DNA of 41,621 nt from Bacteroidota bacterium (GTDB lineage: Bacteria; Bacteroidota; Bacteroidia; Flavobacteriales; Schleiferiaceae): contig PZPB01000017.1 in assembly GCA_003045865.1 (NCBI GenBank), positions 1-41,621 on the forward strand, read 5' to 3'. The translations under genes were made by a program, and so were the position numbers. Below, in pieces: positions 16,772 to 25,233 of the stretch (positions are counted from its first letter, which is position 1; the number at the start of each line of letters is the position of its first letter). The notes beneath the pieces were generated by a model that had not been told where the DNA came from, searched no databases, and saw only the letters and a program-made list of their open reading frames with translations.

Positions 16772-17611
16772 ATGAAAGAGCTTTTTGATATGGTGTCGTA
16801 TCAGACCAGTGCCATCGTTACTAAAAAATATAGTACTTCTTTTTCTCTAGGAATTTTATTTCTGGACCGTATGCTGCATAAGCACATTTATGCACTTTAT
16901 GGCTTTGTGCGTTTTGCTGATGAGATAGTAGACACGTTTCACGATTTCCCCAAAGCCGAATTACTTGCAGATTTTAAAAAGCAAACATACAAGGCCATTA
17001 AGGATGGCATTAGCCTAAACCCTATTCTGAATTCTTTCCAACATACGGTAAATGAATTTAATATTGATTTAGATTTGATCGAAACCTTCTTAAAGTCAAT
17101 GGAAATGGACCTTGAGCCAGTGGACTCTTTTGATGATTCGAAATACGAAGAATATATTCTTGGCTCGGCTGAGGTAGTGGGATTGATGTGTTTAAAGGTC
17201 TTCTGTTATGGCGATGAAGAGCAATATGAAAAATTGCATTGGAATGCTATGAAATTAGGATCGGCTTTTCAGAAAATAAATTTCTTACGAGATCTCAATG
17301 CAGATTACCATCAATTAGGTAGAGTTTATTTTCCGGGCGTAAACATGGATGTTTTTAATGATCAGGTAAAAGCGGAAATTGAGGCAGATATCGATCTAGA
17401 TTTCAAAGCTGGTTATGAAGGTATTTTAGGATTACCGAAAAAGGCTCGCTTTGGGGTATATATTGCTTATGTATATTATTTTGCGTTGTTCCGTAAAATA
17501 AAAGCTACTTCGAGCACAGAAATTCTTAGCCGAAGAGTTCGCATTCCAAATCACAATAAATACAGCTTATTATTAAGCTCTTATTTAAGACATAGTTTTA
17601 ATATACTTTAA
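16772..17611 (+). CDS. crtB: phytoene synthase (squalene/phytoene synthase family)
   Basis: The 279-residue protein carries the two Asp-rich diphosphate-binding motifs of the family: DEIVD within YGFVRFADEIVDTF, and RDLNAD within FQKINFLRDLNADYHQLGRVYFP. Phytoene synthase joins two geranylgeranyl diphosphates head to head. It is flanked by crtI (8-base gap) and idi (5-base gap), which makes the carotenoid role near certain over a squalene role. The length is typical of Flavobacteriia. No export signal or membrane segment is apparent, so it should be a peripheral cytoplasmic enzyme. Confidence 0.95.
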   Translation: MKELFDMVSYQTSAIVTKKYSTSFSLGILFLDRMLHKHIYALYGFVRFADEIVDTFHDFPKAELLADFKKQTYKAIKDGISLNPILNSFQHTVNEFNIDLDLIETFLKSMEMDLEPVDSFDDSKYEEYILGSAEVVGLMCLKVFCYGDEEQYEKLHWNAMKLGSAFQKINFLRDLNADYHQLGRVYFPGVNMDVFNDQVKAEIEADIDLDFKAGYEGILGLPKKARFGVYIAYVYYFALFRKIKATSSTEILSRRVRIPNHNKYSLLLSSYLRHSFNIL

Positions 17612-17616
17612 TAAAT

Positions 17617-18132
17617 ATGGCAGAAAATGTTATCCTAGTTGACGAGCATGACAATGCTTTGGGACTGATGGAGAAAATGGAAGCCCACCGCAAAGGTCTT
17701 TTGCATCGTGCCTTTTCCGTTTTTGTGCTTAATGAAAAAGGCGAGCTGATGTTGCAGCAAAGAGCCGTACACAAGTACCATTCTGGTAAATTATGGACCA
17801 ACACCTGTTGTTCACATCCGCGTGATGGGGAATCGGCAGAACAAGCCGCCCATAGACGTTTAGTGGAGGAAATGGGTTTTGACTGTGAAATAGAAAAATC
17901 ATTAGAATTTGTTTATCGTGCCGAGTTAGACTTAGGCATGATTGAGCATGAATATGATCATCTTTTTATTGGTCGCTATAATGGCATCCCGGCCATAAAC
18001 CCAGAAGAGGTGATGGCTTGGAAGTGGATGGATATCGATTTGCTAAGTGAGGATATTGCCGCTCATCCAGAGAATTATACCGAATGGTTTAAGATTATCT
18101 ATCAGTCCTTTTTAGCAAAGGTAAAAGCTTAA
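17617..18132 (+). CDS. idi: isopentenyl-diphosphate delta-isomerase, type I
   Basis: This 171-residue Nudix-fold enzyme interconverts isopentenyl and dimethylallyl diphosphate. The catalytic Cys lies in NTCCSHP (Cys64/65) and the metal/catalytic Glu residues lie in GMIEHEYDH (Glu110/112). A Nudix-like stretch, AAHRRLVEEMGF, is also clear. An isomerase is essential in organisms using the mevalonate route, and HMG-CoA reductase is encoded in the same window. Its place after crtB suggests that isoprenoid supply is raised together with carotenoid synthesis. It is 2 bases before the pterin synthase gene. Confidence 0.95.
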   Translation: MAENVILVDEHDNALGLMEKMEAHRKGLLHRAFSVFVLNEKGELMLQQRAVHKYHSGKLWTNTCCSHPRDGESAEQAAHRRLVEEMGFDCEIEKSLEFVYRAELDLGMIEHEYDHLFIGRYNGIPAINPEEVMAWKWMDIDLLSEDIAAHPENYTEWFKIIYQSFLAKVKA

Positions 18133-18134
18133 TA

Positions 18135-18542
18135 ATGAAAGTTACCGTAAGCCGAAAGGCACATTTTAACGCGGCTCACCGCCTGTTTAATCCCGCCTGG
18201 ACGGCAGAGAAGAACGAAGAGGTTTTTGGGAAATGCAACAATCCCGAGTTTCATGGTCACAATTACGAACTAATTGTTAGTGTGAAAGGCGAAATAGATT
18301 CCAGAACAGGATATGTGATGGATATGAAAGTGCTGAAAGACTTAATTAAGGATAAGATTGAAGATCGCTTTGATCATAAAAATCTCAATACTCAAACCGA
18401 GGAGTTTAAAAGTTTAAATCCTACGGCAGAAAATATCGCCGTAGTAATATTCGATTTACTTCGCCCACATTTAAATGAAACTTTAGATTTAAAAATCACG
18501 CTTTATGAAACTCCGAGAAACTACGTTGAATATGAAGGTTAA
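18135..18542 (+). CDS. 6-pyruvoyl-tetrahydropterin synthase (PTPS-II-like)
   Basis: The 135-residue T-fold enzyme has zinc ligands His15, His40 and His42. Its catalytic Cys34 is spaced as C-x5-HGHNY (GKCNNPEFHGHNY). This is the spacing of animal PTPS, which makes 6-pyruvoyl-tetrahydropterin from dihydroneopterin triphosphate. QueD proteins of queuosine synthesis have C-x3-HGH instead. The adjacent folE would supply the substrate, so the pair can make a tetrahydropterin. The ATG lies 2 bases after the idi stop, and the end overlaps the folE start. A QueD-like function cannot be excluded by motif alone, but no queC, queE or queF is nearby. Confidence 0.85.
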   Translation: MKVTVSRKAHFNAAHRLFNPAWTAEKNEEVFGKCNNPEFHGHNYELIVSVKGEIDSRTGYVMDMKVLKDLIKDKIEDRFDHKNLNTQTEEFKSLNPTAENIAVVIFDLLRPHLNETLDLKITLYETPRNYVEYEG

Positions 18543-19230
18543 TGGATTGGCAGAAAAGGCTTTGGAAAAGGGCTCGGATGAAATTTGGCGAGAACTAAGT
18601 GCCATTGGTGATGATCACCAGAGTGCTAATTTGGAAACTCCAATGAGAGACGGGGCCTTCGATATTAGTGCCGACGAAAAAATAGATTTAATTGAGGAGA
18701 AGTTCGCCGACATACTTACGATTCTCGGTATGGACCTGCAAGACGATAGCCTAAGAGGTACGCCACGTAGAGTGGCTAAAATGTACGTCAATGAAATCTT
18801 TCAGGGTTTAAACCCAGAAAATAAGCCTACCGCAAAATTATTTGACAATAAGTACCGCTACAATCAAATGTTGGTGGAAAAAAACATCAATGTGCATTCT
18901 TATTGTGAGCACCATTTGGTACCCATTCTGGGGAAAGCGCATGTAGCTTATATTTCTAGTGGTAAGGTAATTGGCTTAAGTAAAATCAATCGTATCGTGC
19001 GTTATTTTGCCAAGCGTCCGCAAGTACAAGAGCGTTTAACCGAGCAGATTGCTGCCGAATTAAAGAGAGTTCTAGAAACTGAACACGTGGCGGTTATTAT
19101 AGATGCCGAACACATGTGTGTGGCTACCCGTGGTATAGAAGATACAGGTTCTAGCACCATAACTACTCATTATTCGGGTAAGTTTTTGGAAGAATCGTAT
19201 CGCAATGAATATTTAAAACATATATCTTAA
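18532..19230 (+). CDS. folE: GTP cyclohydrolase I
   Basis: From ATG 18532 this is a 232-residue protein. The zinc ligands Cys125 and His128 lie in SYCEHHLVP and Cys196 in EHMCVATRG, with the typical GKAHVAYI and RPQVQERLT stretches. It opens GTP to 7,8-dihydroneopterin triphosphate, the first step of folate and tetrahydrobiopterin synthesis. A longer start at 18505 would lie further inside the PTPS gene; 18532 overlaps it by 11 bases. It sits between PTPS and an SDR, the same three activities (cyclohydrolase, PTPS, SDR reductase) that make tetrahydrobiopterin in animals. folE genes are also reported in light-induced CarH/LitR regulons. The genome may hold a second folE for folate. Confidence 0.95.
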   Translation: MKVNGLAEKALEKGSDEIWRELSAIGDDHQSANLETPMRDGAFDISADEKIDLIEEKFADILTILGMDLQDDSLRGTPRRVAKMYVNEIFQGLNPENKPTAKLFDNKYRYNQMLVEKNINVHSYCEHHLVPILGKAHVAYISSGKVIGLSKINRIVRYFAKRPQVQERLTEQIAAELKRVLETEHVAVIIDAEHMCVATRGIEDTGSSTITTHYSGKFLEESYRNEYLKHIS

Positions 19231-19236
19231 GATTTT

Positions 19237-19932
19237 ATGAATTACTTAGTTGTTGGTGGTGGAAGTGGAATAGGAGAAAAAGTAGTTGAAAATCTTGCCT
19301 TAGCAGGACATCAGGTTTATGCAGCAAGCCGAAACATAATGGAGGCAAATCTGCCCCCGAGCGCAGAGCCGATTAAATTTGATGTTAGTTTGGATGAGAC
19401 CATAGAAGGTTTGCCAGATGTTTTGGACGGCTTGGTTTATTGTCCGGGTTCTATTAGTTTAAAGCCTTTTCATCGTATAAAGCCCGCCGATTTTCAAGCC
19501 GAATGGGAGCTTAATTTTTTAGGAGCGGTAAAAGTAACACAGCAGGTTTTAGATCTTTTAAAGAAAAGTGAAAACCCAAGTGTTGTGTACTTTAGTACTG
19601 TAGCCGTGCAATTAGGTTTACCTTTTCACAGCTCAATAAGTGGAGCCAAGGGAGCCATTGAAGGTTTAACTAGAAGTTTGGCAGCGGAATATGCGCCAAA
19701 GATTCGCTTTAATGCGATTGCCCCTTCTTTAACCGACACACCCTTAGCTGCGAATTTACTATCTAACGATAAGAAGCGTGAAGCGAATGCGGAACGCAAT
19801 CCTCTAAAATTGATTGGTCAAGCTCAGGATATTGCCAATATGGTAACCTTCTTGTTAGGTAAAGATTCTCGTTGGGTAACAGGTCAAGTGATGGCTGTTG
19901 ACGGCGGGATGGGGGCAATCAAGCCAATGTAA
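19237..19932 (+). CDS. short-chain dehydrogenase/reductase lacking the catalytic Tyr
   Basis: This 231-residue Rossmann protein has the NAD(P) loop VVGGGSGIGEK, a structural/catalytic Asn93 (LNFLGAV), Ser120 (VVYFST) and Lys138. The active-site motif YxxxK is changed: the residue four before Lys138 is Ile134, in HSSISGAKGAIEG. The C-terminal SDR signatures (IAPSLTDTPLA, VTGQVMAVDGG) are intact, so the gene is not decayed. By position it could be the sepiapterin-reductase-like step of pterin synthesis. The missing Tyr argues either for another proton donor or for a binding role. I recall SDRs of this kind beside photolyase genes in other bacteria, but did not check. Confidence 0.85.
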   Translation: MNYLVVGGGSGIGEKVVENLALAGHQVYAASRNIMEANLPPSAEPIKFDVSLDETIEGLPDVLDGLVYCPGSISLKPFHRIKPADFQAEWELNFLGAVKVTQQVLDLLKKSENPSVVYFSTVAVQLGLPFHSSISGAKGAIEGLTRSLAAEYAPKIRFNAIAPSLTDTPLAANLLSNDKKREANAERNPLKLIGQAQDIANMVTFLLGKDSRWVTGQVMAVDGGMGAIKPM

Positions 19933-19933
19933 A

Positions 19934-20569
19934 ATGGAAGAGGTTTTTGAGAAATCAGACTTTGCGAAATGGGAGCGCTTTTACCGCGCCGCATTTTTTA
20001 ATAGTTTAGGAGGTTTTAAAAGTCTCAATTTACTAGCTTCTCAAAATGCCGAGGGAGAACATAATCTCGGTCTATTTTTTTCGGTTTCACATATTGGTGC
20101 CAACGAGGCTCTTTTGGGATTGATTTTTCGTCCCCACACCGTTCCTCGTCATAGTCTCGAAAATTTACGCGCCGGATATGCCACTTTAAATGCAGTCCAT
20201 CCTGATATTTTAGCGCAAGCGCATCAGGCTTCGGCTAATTACCCGGCGGAAGAATCGGAGTTTGAAGCAACAGGCTTAAGTCCCGAATTTCGAGATTTCC
20301 CAGCTCCTTATGTAGCCGAAAGTAAAATAAAAATGGGTATAAAATATCGTGAAGAGCATTTAATTAAAGCGAATAATACCATTTTAGTGGTAGCTTCTAT
20401 CGAGAAGGTAATTCTTGAGAAAGGACTCATCTTAAAAGATGGTTTAATTGATCATAGTTTAGCAAATAGTGTAGCTGTAAATGGTTTGGATTCGTATTAT
20501 ACCGCAGAGCGTTTAAAACGTTTTTCTTATCCGCGTCCCAATGAAAATATTAGCGAAAATCCATGGTAA
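19934..20569 (+). CDS. flavin reductase-like (FMN-binding split-barrel) protein
   Basis: From ATG 19934 the product has 211 residues. An N-terminal extension in frame inside the SDR gene is not needed, because ATG 19934 follows the SDR stop by one base. The segments SLGGFKSLNLLAS, FFSVSHIGANEALLGLIFRP, then TLNAV and ESKIKMGIKYRE fit the flavin reductase-like/flavoredoxin fold, which binds FMN or FAD without covalent linkage. In this operon it could keep flavin reduced for the photolyase, or reduce a pterin; both are inference. It ends 7 bases inside the photolyase gene, a strong sign of coupling. Confidence 0.75.
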   Translation: MEEVFEKSDFAKWERFYRAAFFNSLGGFKSLNLLASQNAEGEHNLGLFFSVSHIGANEALLGLIFRPHTVPRHSLENLRAGYATLNAVHPDILAQAHQASANYPAEESEFEATGLSPEFRDFPAPYVAESKIKMGIKYREEHLIKANNTILVVASIEKVILEKGLILKDGLIDHSLANSVAVNGLDSYYTAERLKRFSYPRPNENISENPW

Positions 20570-21870
20570 AGCAAGAGCTTAGCATTTTTTGGTTCCGTCG
20601 CGATTTGCGTTTGGAAGATAATCATGGTCTTCACAAAGCTCTGACTGCCGGAGACAAGGTTTTAGGTCTCTTTATTTTTGACAAAGAGATATTAGATAAG
20701 CTTCCCGCCAAGGATGCTAGAGTGCAATTTATCCATCAGGAACTTTTAAAAATTAAAGCAGATCTAGAGGAAATAGGTTCTTCCTTACTGGTACGCTATG
20801 GTAAGGTGGATGAAGTTTGGCAGGATCTGCGATCTGAGTTTACAATTACATCGGTATTCGCCAATCGCGATTACGAATCCTACGCCATTGCGCGCGATAA
20901 GAGGATTTATTACTTTCTAGAAGAACAGGGAATCCCTTTTAAGGCTTACAAAGATCACGTGATTTTTGAGAAAAGCGAGGTAGTAAAGGATGATGGCAAG
21001 CCCTATGTGGTTTACACACCTTACATGAAGCGCTACAAACAATTATTAACGGAGGCGCACTTAAAAGCCCATCTTAGCGAAAGCGAAAAAGAGAATTTTA
21101 TTAAAACGGAAGCCTTGCCTTTTCCCGGTCTAGCCGAGATGGGGTTTCAAAAATTTCCTTTTCAATACCCTGAGAGTGAGTTTCCCACTAAAATTATTCA
21201 GAATTATCACGAGCAACGTGATATTCCCGCTACAAAAGGGACTAGTCGTTTAAGTCTGCATTTGCGCTTCGGTACAATTTCCATTCGGGCCTTGGCAAAA
21301 CATGCCATGGCTGAAAACGATAAATATTTCAACGAGCTCATTTGGCGTGACTTCTACCAAAGTATAATTTATCATTTTCCGCATTCTGAAAAAGAAAGCT
21401 TTCGCCGAGAGTATGATGCGATAGAGTGGGAGAATAATAGCGATCATTTTGAAAAATGGTGCGTTGGTCAAACGGGTTATCCTTTAGTGGATGCGGGTAT
21501 GCGCGAATTAAATGAAACTGGTTTTATGCACAATAGAGTGCGCATGGTGGTGGCTAGTTTTTTAACCAAACATCTACTAATTGATTGGCGCTGGGGTGAA
21601 AATTATTTTGCCGAAAAGCTTTTAGATTATGAACTGGCCAGCAATGTAGGCGGTTGGCAATGGGCGGCTGGCAGTGGAGTAGATGCAGCTCCTTACTTCC
21701 GGGTATTCAATCCTAGCTTACAAATGGACAAGTTTGACCCTGAAAAGCGTTACATAAAAAAATGGGTTCCAGAATTTGGTACGAGCCAATATCCGAAACC
21801 CATTGTAGATCATAAAGAAGCGCGTTTACGAGCTATTGCCCGCTATAAGCAAACTTTAAAACCGGATTAA
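20563..21870 (+). CDS. phr: class I deoxyribodipyrimidine photolyase (CPD photolyase)
   Basis: The 435-residue product begins with the antenna-domain signature IFWFRRDLRLEDNHGL. It carries the FAD-binding helices GTSRLSLHLRFGTIS, ELIWRDFYQ, TGYPLVDAGMREL, HNRVRMVVASFL and ASNVGGWQWAAGSGVDAAPYFR. Conserved Trp residues for electron transfer are present. Class I photolyases split UV-made cyclobutane pyrimidine dimers using FADH- and a light-harvesting cofactor, often a folate or deazaflavin. It is the last gene of the light-response operon, next to pterin and flavin genes that could serve its cofactors. The final TTAA contains the stop codons of both this gene and the convergent mannose guanylyltransferase gene. 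Confidence 0.95.
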   Translation: MVKQELSIFWFRRDLRLEDNHGLHKALTAGDKVLGLFIFDKEILDKLPAKDARVQFIHQELLKIKADLEEIGSSLLVRYGKVDEVWQDLRSEFTITSVFANRDYESYAIARDKRIYYFLEEQGIPFKAYKDHVIFEKSEVVKDDGKPYVVYTPYMKRYKQLLTEAHLKAHLSESEKENFIKTEALPFPGLAEMGFQKFPFQYPESEFPTKIIQNYHEQRDIPATKGTSRLSLHLRFGTISIRALAKHAMAENDKYFNELIWRDFYQSIIYHFPHSEKESFRREYDAIEWENNSDHFEKWCVGQTGYPLVDAGMRELNETGFMHNRVRMVVASFLTKHLLIDWRWGENYFAEKLLDYELASNVGGWQWAAGSGVDAAPYFRVFNPSLQMDKFDPEKRYIKKWVPEFGTSQYPKPIVDHKEARLRAIARYKQTLKPD

Positions 21871-22952
21871 ATACCTGTTTTATCGCCGAAACTTAGTTTT
21901 ACGTCGCTCACAAAAGATTTTATCATCTGCTCATTTTCCATTTTACAGATCAATAAAGAATGATCTGTATCAACAATGATATAGCCATCTAAACCTTCCA
22001 CTACGGCAACTTTGTCTTTCGACATACGGATGATATTATTAGCAGAATTATGGTTCAATATTTTTGAGCCAATTAGAGCATTCTTGTTAGCATCCAATTC
22101 TTTATGCTCGTATAAACTGCCCCAAGTACCTAAGTCACTCCAACCAAAATCGGCGGGAATAACGTAAACTTTAGACGACTTTTCCATTAAACCGTAATCA
22201 ATCGATTCGTTGTCACAAGAAGGATAGACCTTATCAATAAACTCTTGTTCTTTCTCAGTACCGTAAAGGCCAATTCCTTGCTCGAAAGAGGCGTGTAAGT
22301 CGGGTTGGTGCGCGGCTAATTCGGTTTTAAAGGTTTTTAAGGACCAGATGAAAAGACCAGAGTTCCAAAGGAAATCGCCGCTTGCTAAAAATTGTTTGGC
22401 AATTTCTTCATTAGGCTTTTCGGTAAAAGTCTTAACCAATTTCACTTCCGGGTCGTTATTTTCTTGTTCTTCAAACTGAATATAACCATATCCGGTGTCG
22501 GGTCGATGCGGTTTTATACCTAAAGTAATTAGGTAGTCGCTTTCTTCCGCGGTTTTAATCGCTAGTTTGCAGATGCGCTGAAACTCAGATTCATTGGTAA
22601 TTAAGTGATCAGAGGGAGCAATAATTATGTTCGCATCTGGATCCTCGCTTTCAATTCTATAGGCTGCATAACTAATACAAGGAGCGGTATTACGGCGTGC
22701 GGGTTCACAGATAATATTTTTGCGGGGAATATCGGGAAGCTGCTCTGCTACTAGGGCTTCGTACTTTTTGTGCGTTACCACTAAGACTTTATCCTTGCCG
22801 GAGATGGCGCTTAAACGACGAAAAGTCTGTTGAATTAGAGATTCGCCTGTTCCTAATATATCGTGAAACTGCTTAGGGAAATCAGCGGTACTCATAGGCC
22901 AAAAACGGCTGCCGATACCACCGGCCATAATAACACAATAGGTTGATGCCAT
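21867..22952 (-). CDS. manC: mannose-1-phosphate guanylyltransferase
   Basis: This 361-residue nucleotidyltransferase has the signature MAGGIGSRFWPMS, followed by FPKQFHDILG and SLIQQTFRRL. Later segments are EPARRNTAPCISYAA, IIAPSDHLI, TFTEKPN and DFGWSDLGTW, all typical of GDP-mannose pyrophosphorylases. It makes GDP-mannose from mannose-1-phosphate and GTP for cell-surface polysaccharide or protein glycosylation. The isomerase domain found in long bifunctional forms is absent. It is monocistronic, with an exact -7 box (TAACTTTG, 22971-22978) 18 bases before the ATG, and lies divergent from adk. Confidence 0.93.
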   Translation of the reverse strand: MASTYCVIMAGGIGSRFWPMSTADFPKQFHDILGTGESLIQQTFRRLSAISGKDKVLVVTHKKYEALVAEQLPDIPRKNIICEPARRNTAPCISYAAYRIESEDPDANIIIAPSDHLITNESEFQRICKLAIKTAEESDYLITLGIKPHRPDTGYGYIQFEEQENNDPEVKLVKTFTEKPNEEIAKQFLASGDFLWNSGLFIWSLKTFKTELAAHQPDLHASFEQGIGLYGTEKEQEFIDKVYPSCDNESIDYGLMEKSSKVYVIPADFGWSDLGTWGSLYEHKELDANKNALIGSKILNHNSANNIIRMSKDKVAVVEGLDGYIIVDTDHSLLICKMENEQMIKSFVSDVKLSFGDKTGI

Positions 22953-22970
22953 AATTTTTCAAATTTGTTA

Positions 22971-22978
22971 CAAAGTTA
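22971..22978 (-). promoter_or_regulatory. -7 promoter element of manC (TAACTTTG)
   Basis: This is an exact TAnnTTTG match on the minus strand. It would place transcription start about 14 bases before the manC ATG. The -33 partner is not clear. Confidence 0.5.
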
Positions 22979-23025
22979 CGATTTAGAGAAAAGTAATTAA
23001 GCCCCTTACTACGTTATTAAATTCC

Positions 23026-23033
23026 TAATTTTG
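23026..23033 (+). promoter_or_regulatory. -7 promoter element of the adk-obgE operon (TAATTTTG)
   Basis: This is an exact TAnnTTTG match, 34 bases before the adk ATG. The same TAATTTTGCAG string is used before uvrA. No convincing -33 box is seen. Confidence 0.55.
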
Positions 23034-23067
23034 CAGCGCGTATATTAAACAAACAAAAGAAATCAGA

Positions 23068-23643
23068 ATGCTGAATATAGTGCTATTTGGTCCTCCCGGA
23101 GCTGGGAAAGGAACTCAATCGGAAATGTTAATCAATCAATATCAATTGGTACACTTAGCTACTGGTGATATTTTTAGATATAATATTAAGAATGGTACTG
23201 AGCTGGGTAAGCTTGCGCAGCAATATATGGATAAGGGACAGTTGGTTCCTGATGAGGTAACTATAAAAATGCTTAATGCAGAAGTGGAAAAACGCCCCGA
23301 TGCGAAAGGATTTATTTTCGATGGCTTTCCCCGCACGAATCCACAGGCAGAGGCTTTAGATGCTCTATTAGCTTCTAAAAACACCTCGATTACTTGCATG
23401 TTGGCTTTGGAAGTTCCTGAAGAAGAGCTGAAAATGCGCTTATTAAAAAGAGCAGAAGTTAGTGGTCGTGCTGATGATGCCAATATTGAAGTAATTGAAA
23501 ACCGTATTGCTGTTTATAATAAGGAAACAGCACCGGTGAAATCGTATTTCGATAAACAAGATAAATTATCGCTTATAGACGGTACAGGTAGTATCGAGAG
23601 CATAACTGAACGCCTATTTAAGGCTATTGATGCAAAATTTTAA
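23068..23643 (+). CDS. adk: adenylate kinase
   Basis: The 191-residue P-loop kinase interconverts AMP, ADP and ATP. The P-loop is [10 protein letters not shown]. The AMP-binding residues are in ATGDIFRYN and [11 protein letters not shown], and [14 protein letters not shown] marks the short LID without zinc Cys. The length is that of the short-LID bacterial form. It starts a plus-strand operon: the TAA overlaps the obgE ATG by one base. All key motifs are intact. Confidence 0.97.
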   Translation: MLNIVLFGPPGAGKGTQSEMLINQYQLVHLATGDIFRYNIKNGTELGKLAQQYMDKGQLVPDEVTIKMLNAEVEKRPDAKGFIFDGFPRTNPQAEALDALLASKNTSITCMLALEVPEEELKMRLLKRAEVSGRADDANIEVIENRIAVYNKETAPVKSYFDKQDKLSLIDGTGSIESITERLFKAIDAKF

Positions 23644-24653
23644 TGCAGAAAAATTTCGTTGATTACGTAAAAATCTATTGTAAATCTGGTAAAGGCGGCG
23701 CTGGCTCGGCTCACTTACACAGAGACTTGCTAACTTCCAAAGGTGGACCTGATGGAGGTGATGGTGGTCAGGGTGGAAACGTAGTCTTAAGAGGAAATTC
23801 TCAAAGATGGACTTTGTTGCATCTTAAGTATCGTAAGCACATTAAAGCGGCAGCTGGTGGCGATGGTAGTTCAAACCAAAGTACTGGTAAAGATGGCAAG
23901 CATGAAATTTTAGATGTGCCCTTGGGTACTGTTGCGAAAGATGCAGAAACAGGCCAGGTACTTTTTGAAATTACCGAAGACGGCGAAGAAAAGATTCTTA
24001 TGAAAGGTGGACGGGGCGGCCAAGGTAATGTGCACTTTAAGTCTTCTACTTTTCAAACGCCGCGTTTTGCCCAACCAGGTGGAGATGCGCGGGAAGGTTG
24101 GTGTATATTAGAACTTAAGGTATTAGCCGACGTTGGTTTAGTAGGTTTTCCGAATGCGGGTAAGTCAACTTTGCTTTCGGTAGTATCGGCGGCCAAACCC
24201 GAAATTGCCGATTACCCTTTTACCACCCTTACCCCTAAATTGGGTATCGTGGAGTATCGTGATTATCGCTCTTTTGTAATGGCCGATATTCCCGGAATTA
24301 TCGAAGGTGCTAGCGAGGGTAAAGGCCTCGGTCATCGCTTCTTAAAGCATATTGAGCGCAATGCAACTTTATTGTTTTTAATTGCCGCTGATGCAGATGA
24401 CATAGTAAGTGAATACCATATTTTAAAGGACGAATTGCGTAAGTTCAATCCCGAATTAATGGATAAAAAGCATGTTCTAGCTATAAGTAAAGCAGATATG
24501 CTAGATGCGGAGTTAGAGGCAGAAATGAAAGCGGATCTAGAGCAGCGTTTTAATAATGAAGTCAAGTTTCTGTTTTTTTCTGCAGTAAGCGGATATAATA
24601 TTCCCCTATTGAAAGATAAATTGTGGGAAGCGATTAACGAAGACGAAGATTAA
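23643..24653 (+). CDS. obgE: Obg family GTPase
   Basis: This 336-residue ribosome-associated GTPase has the Gly-rich Obg domain (residues 1-160, with [11 protein letters not shown] and [12 protein letters not shown]). The G domain follows with G1 [12 protein letters not shown]3 [20 protein letters not shown] and a G4 SKAD. Obg is essential for 50S assembly and the stringent response. It lacks the variable C-terminal extension seen in some species. It is translationally coupled to adk before it and to the PAP2 gene after it (one-base overlaps). Confidence 0.97.
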   Translation: MQKNFVDYVKIYCKSGKGGAGSAHLHRDLLTSKGGPDGGDGGQGGNVVLRGNSQRWTLLHLKYRKHIKAAAGGDGSSNQSTGKDGKHEILDVPLGTVAKDAETGQVLFEITEDGEEKILMKGGRGGQGNVHFKSSTFQTPRFAQPGGDAREGWCILELKVLADVGLVGFPNAGKSTLLSVVSAAKPEIADYPFTTLTPKLGIVEYRDYRSFVMADIPGIIEGASEGKGLGHRFLKHIERNATLLFLIAADADDIVSEYHILKDELRKFNPELMDKKHVLAISKADMLDAELEAEMKADLEQRFNNEVKFLFFSAVSGYNIPLLKDKLWEAINEDED

Positions 24654-25228
24654 TGTTTCAGTATATCAACGATTTAGATACCACGATTTTTCTTTTCCTT
24701 AATAACTTAGGAACGGAAACTTGGGATCCCTTCTGGCTGAGAATGTCGGAAGTGTTTATATGGATTCCCTTATATTTGACTCTTATTGTTGGTTTATTTT
24801 TTCTCTTTAAAACCAAAACTGCTCTTTGGGCGGTTTTGGCCATTGCCTTAAATGTGGTTTTAACCGATCAAGGCTCAGTACGTCTTTTTAAAAATCAATT
24901 TGAGCGCTTACGGCCTTGCCACGAAGAAAGTATTCAAGATCAAATTCGCTTGGTAAAAGGGCATTGTGGCGGTAAATATGGTTTTGTATCCTCCCATGCT
25001 AGTAATTCCTTTGGAATAGCTGTTTTGGTAGGACTTTTCTATCGAAAACGTTGGCCTTGGGTTTTTTACGGAATGCTCTTTTGGGCCTCTTTAGTGGCTT
25101 ACAGCCGCATCTACCTGGGAGTACATTACCCCGCGGACATTTACTTTGGCGCACTCTACGGTTCTTTAATTGGGGGATTAGTCTATGCTGCTTTTTTGCG
25201 CTGGGCAAAGCCAGAGTTTAAAGCATAA
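24653..25228 (+). CDS. PAP2-family membrane phosphatase
   Basis: The 191-residue membrane protein has about five hydrophobic segments and the three acid-phosphatase motifs: KNQFERLRP, SSHASNSFG (in place of PSGH) and SRIYLGVHYPADI. The active-site His and Asp are in place, so it should remove phosphate from lipid phosphates such as undecaprenyl diphosphate or lipid A. The exact substrate cannot be told. The start overlaps the obgE stop by one base and crcB follows after 5 bases, so it belongs to the adk operon. Confidence 0.9.
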   Translation: MFQYINDLDTTIFLFLNNLGTETWDPFWLRMSEVFIWIPLYLTLIVGLFFLFKTKTALWAVLAIALNVVLTDQGSVRLFKNQFERLRPCHEESIQDQIRLVKGHCGGKYGFVSSHASNSFGIAVLVGLFYRKRWPWVFYGMLFWASLVAYSRIYLGVHYPADIYFGALYGSLIGGLVYAAFLRWAKPEFKA

Positions 25229-25233
25229 TTGGT

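Noticed and set aside
23045-23052. TTAAACAA upstream of adk as a further CarH-type operator
   Set aside because: There is no inverted partner at 24-25 bases. It lies downstream of the -7 box in a housekeeping leader, so it is probably a chance match.
25229-25233. Fluoride riboswitch before crcB
   Set aside because: Only five bases separate the previous stop from the crcB start, so there is no room for one. crcB is read from the adk operon.
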